Positions 8,433 to 16,983 are shown, counted from the stretch's first letter. The stretch: 64,000 nucleotides of DNA from Achromobacter seleniivolatilans (GCF_030864005.1 NZ_CP132976.1:3906001-3970000); one strand, 5' to 3'. Numbers and translations: made by a program. Notes: generated by a model from the letters alone, not told the origin.

Positions 8433-9293
8433 ATGCCATTGGACTACGCCACTGTGAAGAACTGGCGCTTTGACGATGTGCGTCAGCGCTACGACCAAAA
8501 AGACACCATGCTGTACGCACTGGGCATAGGCTTGGGACAAGACCCCGAAGACGCCGGCCAATTGCGCTATGTGTTTGAAAAGGACCTTCAATCGTTTCCC
8601 ACCATGAGCGTCGTGCTTGGCTATCCCGGCTTCTGGGTGCGGGAACCGGCGGCAGGCATTGATTGGGTGAAGGTTGTGCATGGCGAGCAACGCCTGACCG
8701 TGCACGCCCCGTTGCCAACAGCGGGTGTCGTCACCGGAAAAATCCGCAATACGCACGTCGTGGACAAGGGTGCGGACAAAGGGGCCATCATCGTCACCGA
8801 ACGCACATTGCATGATGAAGACGGAGCCTGCCTGGCGACGTTGCAGCAAAGCACGTTTTGCCGGGGCGACGGCGGTTTCGGACAAGGCGATGCCAGCCCC
8901 GAAGCGCTGCCTGCCGCACCTAACGGCGAGCCGCAACTGCGCTGCGAACTGCGCGTGCCGGCCAGCGCCGCGCTGTTGTACCGATTAAGCGCGGATCGCA
9001 ACCCGCTGCACGCCGACCCCGACGTCGCGCACAAGGCGGGTTATCCGCGCCCTATTCTGCACGGGCTGTGCTCGTATGGCGTGGCGGCGCATGCCATCGT
9101 GAAGAGTTTCTGCGGCTACGACGCGTCGCGCCTGACCAGCTTGAACACACGATTCTCTGCGCCGGTGTATCCCGGCGAGACGTTGCAATGCGACATGTGG
9201 CGTATGCCCGATGGCCAAATCCGCTTTATTGCACGGGCCAAAGAACGCAACATCGTGGTCATGAGCCACGGCACCGCCACGGTGCAATCATGA
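8433..9293 (+). CDS. MaoC-type 2-enoyl-CoA hydratase 2 (double hot-dog)
   Basis: This 286-residue protein has two hot-dog folds in tandem. The C-terminal one carries the hydratase-2 signature: YRLSADRNPLHADP (183-196, with Asp188 and His193 as the expected catalytic pair) followed by GYPRPILHGLCSYG. The length and layout equal the hydratase domain of MFE-2. It should hydrate trans-2-enoyl-CoA to (3R)-hydroxyacyl-CoA, matching the R-specific SDR encoded 7 nt upstream. Its stop overlaps the start of the CoA-transferase gene (ATGA at 9290-9293), so the three genes form a tight operon. Confidence 0.9.
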   Translation: MPLDYATVKNWRFDDVRQRYDQKDTMLYALGIGLGQDPEDAGQLRYVFEKDLQSFPTMSVVLGYPGFWVREPAAGIDWVKVVHGEQRLTVHAPLPTAGVVTGKIRNTHVVDKGADKGAIIVTERTLHDEDGACLATLQQSTFCRGDGGFGQGDASPEALPAAPNGEPQLRCELRVPASAALLYRLSADRNPLHADPDVAHKAGYPRPILHGLCSYGVAAHAIVKSFCGYDASRLTSLNTRFSAPVYPGETLQCDMWRMPDGQIRFIARAKERNIVVMSHGTATVQS

Positions 9294-10507
9294 CGCGGCC
9301 GCCTCCTCTTGAGGGCATCCGCGTGCTGGATCTGTCGCGCATTCTGGCTGGCCCCTGGTGCACGCAGAACCTGGCCGACCTGGGCGCCGATGTCATCAAG
9401 ATCGAACGGCCGCGCGTGGGCGACGACACGCGTGCCTGGGGTCCGCCGTTTCTCAAGGATGGAAACGGCCAGGACACCAACGAGTCCGCCTACTATCTCA
9501 GCGCCAATCGCAACAAGCGTTCGGTCGAAGCCGATATGGCCTCGACGGAAGGCGCGGCGCTGATTCGTGAACTCGCGGCCGTGAGCGACATTCTGGTTGA
9601 GAACTTCAAAGTTGGCGGACTGGCCCAATACGGGCTGGACTACGACAGCCTGCGAGCCATCAATCCTCGGCTGATTTATTGTTCGGTTACCGGCTTCGGG
9701 CAGGATGGTCCGTTCGCGAAACACCCCGGCTATGACTTCATGATTCAAGGCATGGGCGGCCTGATGAGCATCACCGGCGAACGCGACGATCTGCCTGGCG
9801 GCGGCCCTCAAAAAGCGGGCGTGGCGGTTACCGATATCGTCACGGGCATGTACGCCACGGTTGCCGTGCTGGCGGCGCTGCAAGAGCGCCATCGCAGCGG
9901 CCTGGGGCAACATCTGGATATCGCCCTGCTGGATAGCCACGTGGCGCTGCTGGCCAACCAGAACTCCAATTATTTCAACTCGGGCGTGGCGCCCACGCGT
10001 GCCGGCAATGCGCATCAAAACGTGGTGCCCTACCAAGTGTTCGCCGCCAGCGACGGCCATCTGATCGTCGCCACCGGCAATGAATCCCAGTACCGCGCTT
10101 ACTGCCGCGCCATCGGCGTGCCGGAGCTGGGCGATGACCCGCGCTTTGCCACCAACCGCTTGCGCGTCACGAACCGTGAATTGCTGATCGGCATCCTGAC
10201 CGAAATCATGCAAGCCGGCAAACGCGATGACTGGATCGCCAAGCTTGAAGCCGTGGGCGTGCCTTGCGGCCCCATCAACAACATTGCTCAGGCGTTCGCG
10301 CATCCGCAGTCACAAGCCAGGCAGCTGCGGCGCGACTTGCCGCACCCATCAGGCGGTCTGGCGCCCGTGACAGCCAGTCCGCTGCGCTTCTCGGCGTCGC
10401 CCGTGGTCTACCGGCGTGCGCCGCCCCTATTGGGCGAGCACACTGAAGAGGTGCTGCGCGATGTGCTTGGAAAATCCGCGGAAGCCATTGCGGCTTTCAA
10501 AGCGTAG
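9290..10507 (+). CDS. CaiB/BaiF family III CoA-transferase
   Basis: This 405-residue family III CoA-transferase starts with the typical LEGIRVLDLSRILAGP segment and continues LGADVIKIERP. The catalytic aspartate is in the KHPGYDFMIQGMGG segment. It moves CoA between carboxylic acids through an aspartyl-CoA mixed anhydride, a way of activating substrate without ATP or of recovering CoA from a product. The ATG at 9290 is inside the stop of the MaoC gene. The 3' end overlaps the convergent IclR gene by 11 nt. In this cluster it is an alternative to the AMP-forming ligase at 1672, so two activation routes may serve two acids. Confidence 0.9.
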   Translation: MTRPPPLEGIRVLDLSRILAGPWCTQNLADLGADVIKIERPRVGDDTRAWGPPFLKDGNGQDTNESAYYLSANRNKRSVEADMASTEGAALIRELAAVSDILVENFKVGGLAQYGLDYDSLRAINPRLIYCSVTGFGQDGPFAKHPGYDFMIQGMGGLMSITGERDDLPGGGPQKAGVAVTDIVTGMYATVAVLAALQERHRSGLGQHLDIALLDSHVALLANQNSNYFNSGVAPTRAGNAHQNVVPYQVFAASDGHLIVATGNESQYRAYCRAIGVPELGDDPRFATNRLRVTNRELLIGILTEIMQAGKRDDWIAKLEAVGVPCGPINNIAQAFAHPQSQARQLRRDLPHPSGGLAPVTASPLRFSASPVVYRRAPPLLGEHTEEVLRDVLGKSAEAIAAFKA

Positions 10508-11270
10508 GGTGCCATTGCGTCCGCATGGGCGCATGGCGCTGCGCGCCGCCGCTTAGCGCATACGACAACTGGCTGGCTTTCTGGTTGACGAGTTTGGCAT
10601 AGGCCCGCAGCTTGGCTTGCGATAGCCGGCCAGCGGGTCCGGACACGCTCAACACGCCCAAAAGGCGCCAGTTCGTGCCAAAGACGGGCGCCGACACACT
10701 GGCGATCTCGGGCTCGCGCTCGCCAATCGAAATATAAAAACCATCGCGGCGAATGGTCTCGTAGGGTTCGCCCGCTTCGCCTGAAAACGCCAGCAGAACG
10801 CGCCCGGGAGACCCCTTTTCCAGCGGCAGCACTTCGCCCACCCGGATGTGATGACGGATGGCCTTTGGGCCTTCCACCCGCGCCAGACAGGTTCGGACGT
10901 CACCTTCGCGGACAAAGAATGATGTGCTCTCGCCGGTCTCTCGCGTCAGCGCAAGCAAGGTCGGTTCGATTTCATTGTTGATGTCGAACGAGGCCTGATA
11001 ACGCGCGCCGAGCCACCCCGTGGCCGGGCCCAGACGCCAAGCGCCATCCTCAAACCTTTGCACCAGATAGCGGGCTTCGGCCAAGGTGCGCGCGATGCGC
11101 AGCGTTGTCGTCTTGTGCATGCCCGCGCGCCGGCTCAGTTCCGCCAGCGACACAAACGCATCGTCCACCTGAAACGCCTCCAGTAAACGCATTGCCCGCG
11201 CGACGGCAATCACGCCGCCGGACTCCCGGGTTTCAGTCGATTCGGACGTGGATTCAGTCTGCTTTTTCAT
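10497..11270 (-). CDS. IclR-family transcriptional regulator
   Basis: This 257-residue regulator has an N-terminal winged HTH (about 20-80: AMRLLEAFQ, LSRRAGMHKTTTLRI) and a C-terminal GAF-like effector domain (about 95-250). The ATG at 11270 is preferred to that at 11288 because a G-rich Shine-Dalgarno stretch lies before it. It is divergent from the Bug-RraA-dehydrogenase operon, whose promoter region holds a near-palindrome at 11302, so it probably represses or activates that operon in response to its substrate. Its 3' end overlaps the CoA-transferase gene. Confidence 0.9.
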   Translation of the reverse strand: MKKQTESTSESTETRESGGVIAVARAMRLLEAFQVDDAFVSLAELSRRAGMHKTTTLRIARTLAEARYLVQRFEDGAWRLGPATGWLGARYQASFDINNEIEPTLLALTRETGESTSFFVREGDVRTCLARVEGPKAIRHHIRVGEVLPLEKGSPGRVLLAFSGEAGEPYETIRRDGFYISIGEREPEIASVSAPVFGTNWRLLGVLSVSGPAGRLSQAKLRAYAKLVNQKASQLSYALSGGAQRHAPMRTQWHPTL

Positions 11271-11301
11271 GGGCTGCCCCCGTTTCATTAGCCGGTCTGC
11301 A

Positions 11302-11316
11302 TTTCATCAGACGAAA
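11302..11316. promoter_or_regulatory. Candidate IclR operator
   Basis: TTTCATCAGACGAAA is a 15-bp pseudo-palindrome (TTTCrTC-n-GAyGAAA) in the 150-bp divergent region between the IclR gene and the third Bug receptor gene. A second GAAAC-containing half-site follows at 11332. IclR proteins bind such dyads. The assignment rests on position and symmetry only. Confidence 0.4.
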
Positions 11317-11420
11317 CGACATTGTATGCAGTGAAACGGCTTCCTATAGTGGACCCCGCCACCAAGATCCGCACCAGCCGGACCGGCAAATCAAGAACAC
11401 CCATAAGATTGGAGACAAGA

Positions 11421-12389
11421 ATGAAACTGCTTGCACGCGCCGCATTCCTTGCGGCTGGCCTGATAGTTGGCGCCAGCGCACTGGCACAGACCTTTCCCGA
11501 CCGCCCCATTCGCCTGATCGTTCCGTTCCCGCCCGGAGGCGGCACCGACATCATTGCCCGCGAGCTGGGCGTGGCGTTGAACAAGACGTCCGGTTGGAAC
11601 CTGGTAGCCGAAAACCGGCCGGGCGCAGGCGGCAACCTGGGGGTGGAGACCGCCGTGAAATCCGCGCCGGACGGCTACACGCTGGTGTTGGGTCAGACCA
11701 GCAACCTGGCGATCAATCCTTCGCTGTACTCCAAGCTTTCGTACAACCCATCCAAGGATCTCGCGCCTGTTGCGCTCGTCGCGACCGCTCCGCTAGTGCT
11801 GGTCGTGGCATCAAACTCGCCTTACCAATCGCTCGATGACGTCGTCAAACAAGCCAAGGCGCACCCCGGCGAGCTGAACTTTGCATCCCCCGGCAACGGC
11901 ACCGTTGCGCACCTGACGGCCGAACTGCTGCAACAGGCTGCCGGCATCAAGCTGCAACATATTCCCTACAAGGGCTCCAATCAGGCGTTCAACGATTTGT
12001 TCGGCGGGCAGGTGCACTTGTTCATGGCATCGATTCCCACTGCATTGGGCCAGATCCGCACCGGCAAGCTGCGCGCGCTGGCCGTGACCTCCGGCAAACG
12101 GGTCGCCGAATTGCCCGAAGTGCCCACCGTCAGCGAAGCGGGTTATGCGGGCTTTGACGCCAATACCTGGTTTGGATTGATGGCGCCCGCAGGCACGCCG
12201 CCTGCCATCATCCAGGCCTTGAATGTCGCGGCCAACAAAGCTATGGCCAGCCCCGAATATCAGGAAAAAATCCGCACTGAAGGTGGCGAGGTTCTGGGTG
12301 GCACACCGCAGGAATTCACCGAACGCCTGACCAAAGACCACGCGTTGTGGGCCGGCATCGTGAAGCAGTCGGGCGCAAAGATCGACTGA
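11421..12389 (+). CDS. Bug-family tripartite tricarboxylate transporter receptor
   Basis: This is a third Bug receptor, 322 residues. A Sec signal peptide ends A-L-A-Q near residue 23, followed by FPDRPIRLIVPFPPGGGTDIIAR; here the ligand loop reads P-G-G-G-T-D, unlike P-G-G-P-V-D in the other two. The ATG at 11421 follows GGAGA by six bases. The gene opens an operon with an RraA-type aldolase (40 nt on) and a D-2-hydroxyacid dehydrogenase, so a hydroxylated or keto di- or tricarboxylate is a reasonable ligand guess. It lacks a TctAB permease in the window, as is common for orphan Bug genes in Bordetella and relatives. Confidence 0.9.
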   Translation: MKLLARAAFLAAGLIVGASALAQTFPDRPIRLIVPFPPGGGTDIIARELGVALNKTSGWNLVAENRPGAGGNLGVETAVKSAPDGYTLVLGQTSNLAINPSLYSKLSYNPSKDLAPVALVATAPLVLVVASNSPYQSLDDVVKQAKAHPGELNFASPGNGTVAHLTAELLQQAAGIKLQHIPYKGSNQAFNDLFGGQVHLFMASIPTALGQIRTGKLRALAVTSGKRVAELPEVPTVSEAGYAGFDANTWFGLMAPAGTPPAIIQALNVAANKAMASPEYQEKIRTEGGEVLGGTPQEFTERLTKDHALWAGIVKQSGAKID

Positions 12390-12429
12390 ACTCAGCCCCC
12401 TTTTCTTACCTATCTTCCGGAACGTCACC

Positions 12430-13122
12430 ATGAGTGAAAAATCCTTGCCCGCCATCCGCCGCGACATTCAACGCGTCAGCCCCGAACAGGTCAAAGCGGC
12501 CAGTCAGTTTCAGGCCGCTATCCTGGCCGACGTCGGCGGCCGCCGCGGCGCGCTGGGCGGCCGTATTGCCCCGCTGTCACCCGGCATGAAAGTGGCCGGC
12601 CCCGCCTTTACGGTGGAACTGCGCCCTGGCGACAACCTGATGTTTCATGCCGCCTTGGCGTTGGCCCAACCGGGCGACGTCATCGTCGTCGAAGGCAAAG
12701 GCGACCGCACGGCAGCGCTCTGCGGCACCATCATGACGACGCAGGCGCAAGCGAGCGGATTGGCTGGCTTTGTCGTCGACGCCGCCGTGCGCGACTCGCT
12801 GGAAATCATCGAAAGCGGCTTTCCCGTTTTCTCGGTAGGCACCAATCCCAATGGGCCGACCAAGGGCTTGCCCGGCCGCGTCAACTGGCCGGTATCGCTG
12901 GCGGGCGTCACGGTGAACCCGGGCGATCTGGTGGTGGGCGACGCCGACGGAGTCGTGGTGGTGCCACGTGAAAATGTTGAAGAGGTCCTTGCGCTGGCCC
13001 AGCAAAAAGTGGATGCCGAAGCCCGCCGCATCGCAGAAATCAAAGCGGGCAAACTGGGCGCGCCCTGGCTGGCCGATGCGCTGCGTGCGGCAGGCGTGCT
13101 GCAAGCAGGAGAAGCGCTATGA
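12430..13122 (+). CDS. RraA-family 4-hydroxy-4-methyl-2-oxoglutarate aldolase-like protein
   Basis: This 230-residue protein has the RraA/HMG aldolase fold. The metal/pyruvate site signature is present: GTIMTTQAQASGL, then GFVVDAAVRD with the conserved Arg-Asp, and GDLVVGDADGVVVVP near the C-terminus. Enzymes of this class split 4-hydroxy-4-methyl-2-oxoglutarate or 4-carboxy-4-hydroxy-2-oxoadipate to pyruvate and a keto acid, or decarboxylate oxaloacetate. The RNase E regulator RraA is a close non-enzymatic relative. Being in an operon with a Bug receptor and a 2-hydroxyacid dehydrogenase favours the enzymatic role. The gene overlaps the next by four bases (ATGA at 13119). Confidence 0.85.
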   Translation: MSEKSLPAIRRDIQRVSPEQVKAASQFQAAILADVGGRRGALGGRIAPLSPGMKVAGPAFTVELRPGDNLMFHAALALAQPGDVIVVEGKGDRTAALCGTIMTTQAQASGLAGFVVDAAVRDSLEIIESGFPVFSVGTNPNGPTKGLPGRVNWPVSLAGVTVNPGDLVVGDADGVVVVPRENVEEVLALAQQKVDAEARRIAEIKAGKLGAPWLADALRAAGVLQAGEAL

Positions 13123-14075
13123 ATCTTGCAGCCAAACCCGTTGTACTCGTGACCGGCGCCGACCTCGCAGACGAAGCCGTACGCATGTTGCAGCACTATC
13201 ACCTGGTCTTTGCAGGCGCCAGGCCAACCGAGGATGACCTGCTGGCCCTGGTGCGCGTACATGATCCCGTGGCGTTGATCGTGCGGTACGGCAGGGTCAG
13301 CGCTGCTGTCATCAACGCAGCCCGGTCGCTGCGGGTGATTTCCAAACACGGCAGCGGCATCGACACCATCGATAGCGATGCCGCGCAGACTCGCGGCATC
13401 GCAGTGAAAGCCGCTAGCGGCGCCAATGCGGCGGCGGTGGCAGAACATGCGATTGCACTGCTATTGGCCTGCGCCAAGTCTGTCGTGCCGTTGGATGCGC
13501 GCATGCACGCCGGCCATTGGGACAAGGCCACGCACAAAAGCATCGAACTCGCGGGACGTTGCCTGGGCCTCATCGGGCTGGGCGCCATCGGCCTGCGGGT
13601 GGCAACCATTGCGCACGCCATGGACATGCGAGTGATCGGCCATGACCCCTACGCCAACAATGTTCCGCCGTGGATAGAATCTGTTGAGCTGCCTCGCCTT
13701 TGGGCCGAAGCGGATGCGGTGTCGTTGCACTGCCCGCTGACGGACACCAACAAGGAATTGATCAACGCCGCCACGTTGGCGCAATGCCGCAACGGCGTGT
13801 TGCTGGTCAACACCGCGCGCGGCGGTTTGATCAACGAAGCCGATCTGCTGGCCGCCGTACGCAGCGGCAAAGTGGCCTGCGCGGGCCTGGATAGCTTCCA
13901 GCAGGAACCGCCGCCATCCCAGCATGTGTTCCAGGGCCAGCCAGGAGTGATCCTGAGTCCGCATGTAGGCGGAGTCACGCAGGACGCTTATGTGAAGATG
14001 GGCGTGGGCGCGGCTCGTAATGTGCTGCAAGTACTGGAAGCGCGGATGCCGGAGCCGGTCTTCGCAGCAAGCTGA
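13119..14075 (+). CDS. D-2-hydroxyacid dehydrogenase (NAD-dependent)
   Basis: This 318-residue member of the D-isomer 2-hydroxyacid dehydrogenase family has the Rossmann motif LGLIGLGAIGLRVA, the catalytic arginine in NTARGGLINE, the glutamate near GLDSFQQEPP and the catalytic His in SPHVGG. It interconverts a 2-keto acid and a D-2-hydroxy acid, possibly producing the keto acid that the preceding RraA-type aldolase cleaves. Phosphoglycerate dehydrogenase-like activity is the alternative, but the ACT domain is absent. It is the last gene of the IclR-controlled operon and is followed by a strong palindrome. Confidence 0.88.
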   Translation: MNLAAKPVVLVTGADLADEAVRMLQHYHLVFAGARPTEDDLLALVRVHDPVALIVRYGRVSAAVINAARSLRVISKHGSGIDTIDSDAAQTRGIAVKAASGANAAAVAEHAIALLLACAKSVVPLDARMHAGHWDKATHKSIELAGRCLGLIGLGAIGLRVATIAHAMDMRVIGHDPYANNVPPWIESVELPRLWAEADAVSLHCPLTDTNKELINAATLAQCRNGVLLVNTARGGLINEADLLAAVRSGKVACAGLDSFQQEPPPSQHVFQGQPGVILSPHVGGVTQDAYVKMGVGAARNVLQVLEARMPEPVFAAS

Positions 14076-14226
14076 CCTTGCAACGCCACACGCCACGGCC
14101 AGGACGGATAGCCTTGCGCCATCCGTCCATTCAACGCGAGACTGGCGGCATCAGCCAATGCGGGATCGCTGCCTATCCACGGAAAATGCGCGCGCACCGG
14201 CACGCATATCAGGCCCGTGCTAAAAG

Positions 14227-14256
14227 AAATCGGCCGCTGAATTCAGCGGCCGATTT
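14227..14256 (-). terminator. Rho-independent terminator of the fumarase gene
   Basis: A perfect 30-bp palindrome (half-site AAATCGGCCGCTGAA, centred on GAATTC) lies 30 nt beyond the fumarase stop. On the minus strand it is followed by CTTTTA. On the plus strand the tail is TATCTTC, so termination of the rightward operon ending at 14075 is also possible but weaker. Confidence 0.75.
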
Positions 14257-14285
14257 ATCTTCAACGCAGAGACTGCGTTCGCGCT

Positions 14286-15809
14286 TTACGCCACAGCGAC
14301 CGGAATCTTGCCGATCTTGGCCTGCCATTCCTTCGGACCGGTCGTATGGACCGAGATGCCCTGGGCATCCACCGCCACGGTCACCGGCATGTCTTTCACA
14401 TCGAACTCATAGATGGCTTCCATGCCCAGATCTGCAAAACCCAGCACCTTGGCGCCGCGAATGGCCTTGGACACCAGATAGGCTGCGCCGCCGACTGCCA
14501 TCAGATAGGCCGAGCCGTGCTTCTTGATGGATTCGATGGCGACCGGGCCGCGCTCGGACTTGCCGATCATCGAAATCAGGCCGGTTTGCTCCAGCATCAT
14601 GTCGGTGAACTTGTCCATGCGGGTGGCGGTGGTGGGGCCTGCGGGGCCGACCACTTCGTCGCCCACCGGGTCCACCGGGCCCACGTAATAGATCACGCGG
14701 TTGGTGAAGTCCACCGGCAACGGCTCGCCCTTGGCCAACATGTCCTGGATGCGCTTGTGCGCGGCATCGCGGCCCGTCAACATCTTGCCCGACAGCAACA
14801 GGGTCTGGCCCGGCTTCCAGCTGGCGACTTCTTCCTTTGTCAGCGTGTTCAGGTCGACTTGCTTGGACTTGTTGTAGTCCGGGGCCCAATGCACTTCCGG
14901 CCACTCGGACAAGGACGGCGGGTCCAGGCGAGCGGGGCCCGAGCCGTCGAGCTCGAAGTGCGCGTGGCGCGTGGCGGCACAGTTCGGGATCATCGCAACG
15001 GGCTTGGAAGCGGCGTGCGTCGGGAAGGTGCTGATCTTGATATCCAGCACGGTGGTCAGGCCGCCCAGGCCCTGCGCGCCAATACCCAGCGCGTTGACCT
15101 TTTCGTACAGTTCGATACGCAGCTCTTCCAGCTTGTTTTGCGGGCCACGGGCCAGCAGTTCGTACATATCGATGTCTTCCATCAACGACTGCTTGGCCAT
15201 CAGCATGGCTTTTTCAGCGGTGCCGCCGACGCCTATGCCCAGCATGCCCGGGGGGCACCAGCCAGCGCCCATCGTCGGGACGGTCTTGAGCACCCAGTCC
15301 ACCAGCGAATCGCTGGGGTTGAGCATGGCGAACTTGGTTTTGTTTTCCGAACCGCCGCCCTTGGAAGCGATTTGCACGTCGACCTTGTCACCTTGGACAA
15401 GCTCGACGTGCAGGATACAGGGCGTGTTGTCGCGCGTGTTCTTGCGCGCAAACAGCGGATCATCCAGCACGGAAGCGCGCAGGGGATTGTCCGGGTTCAG
15501 GTAACCACGGCGCACGCCTTCGTCACAGAGTTCTTGCAGGGTGCGCTTGGTGTCAAAGCGCACGCTCATGCCGATCTTCAAGAAGACGTTGACGATGCCG
15601 GTGTCTTGGCACAAAGGACGCTTGCCTTCGGCGCACATGCGCGAATTCGTCAGAATCTGCGCCATCGCATCACGCGCGGCGGGGCTTTCCTCACGCTCAT
15701 AGGCGCGCGCCAAGTGGCGGATGTAGTCAACGGGATGGTAATAGCTGATGAACTGAATGCCATCGGCTATCGACTGGATCAGGTCTTCTTCTTTAATGAT
15801 GACGGACAT
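14286..15809 (-). CDS. fumA: Class I fumarate hydratase (4Fe-4S)
   Basis: This 507-residue iron-sulfur fumarase catalyses the reversible hydration of fumarate to L-malate in the TCA cycle. The N-terminal alpha domain has the cluster-binding cysteines in RPLCQDTG, GWCPPGMLGIGVGG and IPNCAATRH. The beta domain from about 330 has PAGPTTATRMD and IGKSERGP. The length equals single-chain class I enzymes (FumA/FumB). The cluster is oxygen-sensitive, so a stable class II FumC is likely encoded elsewhere. It is preceded on the same strand by a crotonase gene with a strong hairpin between them, and ends at the palindromic terminator. The specific letter (A or B) cannot be decided. Confidence 0.93.
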   Translation of the reverse strand: MSVIIKEEDLIQSIADGIQFISYYHPVDYIRHLARAYEREESPAARDAMAQILTNSRMCAEGKRPLCQDTGIVNVFLKIGMSVRFDTKRTLQELCDEGVRRGYLNPDNPLRASVLDDPLFARKNTRDNTPCILHVELVQGDKVDVQIASKGGGSENKTKFAMLNPSDSLVDWVLKTVPTMGAGWCPPGMLGIGVGGTAEKAMLMAKQSLMEDIDMYELLARGPQNKLEELRIELYEKVNALGIGAQGLGGLTTVLDIKISTFPTHAASKPVAMIPNCAATRHAHFELDGSGPARLDPPSLSEWPEVHWAPDYNKSKQVDLNTLTKEEVASWKPGQTLLLSGKMLTGRDAAHKRIQDMLAKGEPLPVDFTNRVIYYVGPVDPVGDEVVGPAGPTTATRMDKFTDMMLEQTGLISMIGKSERGPVAIESIKKHGSAYLMAVGGAAYLVSKAIRGAKVLGFADLGMEAIYEFDVKDMPVTVAVDAQGISVHTTGPKEWQAKIGKIPVAVA

Positions 15810-15842
15810 GGCGATTTACGGTCTGGATGGAAAATGTGAACT

Positions 15843-15867
15843 GCGGCTGGCCGTCACGGCCAGCCGC
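15843..15867. terminator. Perfect 12-bp hairpin between crotonase and fumarase genes
   Basis: The arms GCGGCTGGCCGT / ACGGCCAGCCGC pair fully around one base. Neither strand carries a clear U-run directly after it; the plus side reads GGGAAAAAG. It may end or attenuate the minus-strand crotonase transcript before fumarase, or protect an mRNA end. Confidence 0.45.
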
Positions 15868-15935
15868 GGGAAAAAGACTCTTTTGCCGCGGGAACGCAGC
15901 ACGCTTGCGCAGCAAGTGCGGCAAGCGGATAACCA

Positions 15936-16703
15936 TTATTTGCCTTGCCAGACAGGCTTGCGCTTCTCGGCAAAGGCGGTCGCGCCTTCCTTGGCATCGG
16001 CCGACGTAAAGATATGGGCAATCAGCGGGCGCTGGCGGTCGAACATGCCTTCCTGGTCCCAATCGCCAGCCTGCGCCACGATGCTCTTGGCCGTTTGCAC
16101 GGCCATGGGGCCATTTTCGACGATAGCGCGCGCCAGCTCCAGCGCGCCAGCCAGCGCGCCGCCCGGCTCGGTCAGGCGGTTGACCAGACCGAAGGAATAG
16201 GCGCGCTCGGCAGTGAGCATTTCGCCCGTCAGAATCACTTCCATGGCGATGTGGTACGGCAGGCGGCGCGGCAATCGCAGCAAACCGCCCGCACCGGCGA
16301 CCAGGCCGCGCTTGACTTCAGGCAGACCGAACTTGGCATTGCTGGCGGCCACGATCAGGTCGGAAGCCAGGGCCATTTCGCACCCGCCAGCCAGGGCGTA
16401 GCCTTCGACGGCTGCGATCAGCGGCTTCTTGGGCGGTTTTTCGTTCAAGCCGGCAAAACCACGGCCTTCCACGTAAGGACGCTGTCCCGATTTAGCGAAA
16501 GCCTTCAGATCCATGCCCGACGAAAACGTGCCGCCACCGCCCGTCAGGATGCCGATGCGAACGTCGTCGCGGCTATCCAGCTGGTCCAGCGCGGCAGCCA
16601 TGGCCACTGCGGTTTCCAGGTTGATGGCGTTCTTGGCCTCGGGACGGTTGATCGTGATGATCTGGATGCCGTCGGTGACTTCTACCGTAATCAGGTCAGA
16701 CAT
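15936..16703 (-). CDS. Enoyl-CoA hydratase/isomerase (crotonase family)
   Basis: This 255-residue crotonase-fold enzyme has the oxyanion-hole segment GTFSSGMDLKAF and the second site VEGYALAGGCEMALASDLIVAA, where Gly-Gly and the following Glu are positioned as in enoyl-CoA hydratases. The LPEVKRGLVAGAGGLLRLPRRLP segment carries the typical Glu. It probably hydrates 2-enoyl-CoA in fatty or aromatic acid breakdown. The AAGGAGCA ribosome site is eight bases before the ATG at 16703. An inverted repeat (CTTGGG/CCCAAG at 16758-16775) and a TATATA element lie in its upstream region. Confidence 0.88.
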   Translation of the reverse strand: MSDLITVEVTDGIQIITINRPEAKNAINLETAVAMAAALDQLDSRDDVRIGILTGGGGTFSSGMDLKAFAKSGQRPYVEGRGFAGLNEKPPKKPLIAAVEGYALAGGCEMALASDLIVAASNAKFGLPEVKRGLVAGAGGLLRLPRRLPYHIAMEVILTGEMLTAERAYSFGLVNRLTEPGGALAGALELARAIVENGPMAVQTAKSIVAQAGDWDQEGMFDRQRPLIAHIFTSADAKEGATAFAEKRKPVWQGK

Positions 16704-16983
16704 GGGGACTGCTCCTTCCGGGATTTCTCGGAATCATGTTCCGGGTTTTATATAAGACTTGGGGCTCAACCCAAGATCATACGATCATTGGTTTACAGGT
16801 GCAGCCCCGGGGCTGCGCGGGCGTCCACCTGGGGCACACTGGCAGCCCCAGAGCGCTACCTTGAAAACATAGATGTAACCGCCAACCGGCCCTTCGGAAA
16901 CAGGACAGGCGCGGGCCAGTTAAAATGCTGGGTTTCCCACGCTCAGGGCAAGCCTTGCCCGGCGGCCGAATTCCAAGAATCCT

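Noticed and set aside
14346..15839. Long plus-strand frame antisense to fumarase
   Set aside because: Shadow of the fumarase reading frame; low-complexity His/Gln/Arg protein with no recognisable domain.
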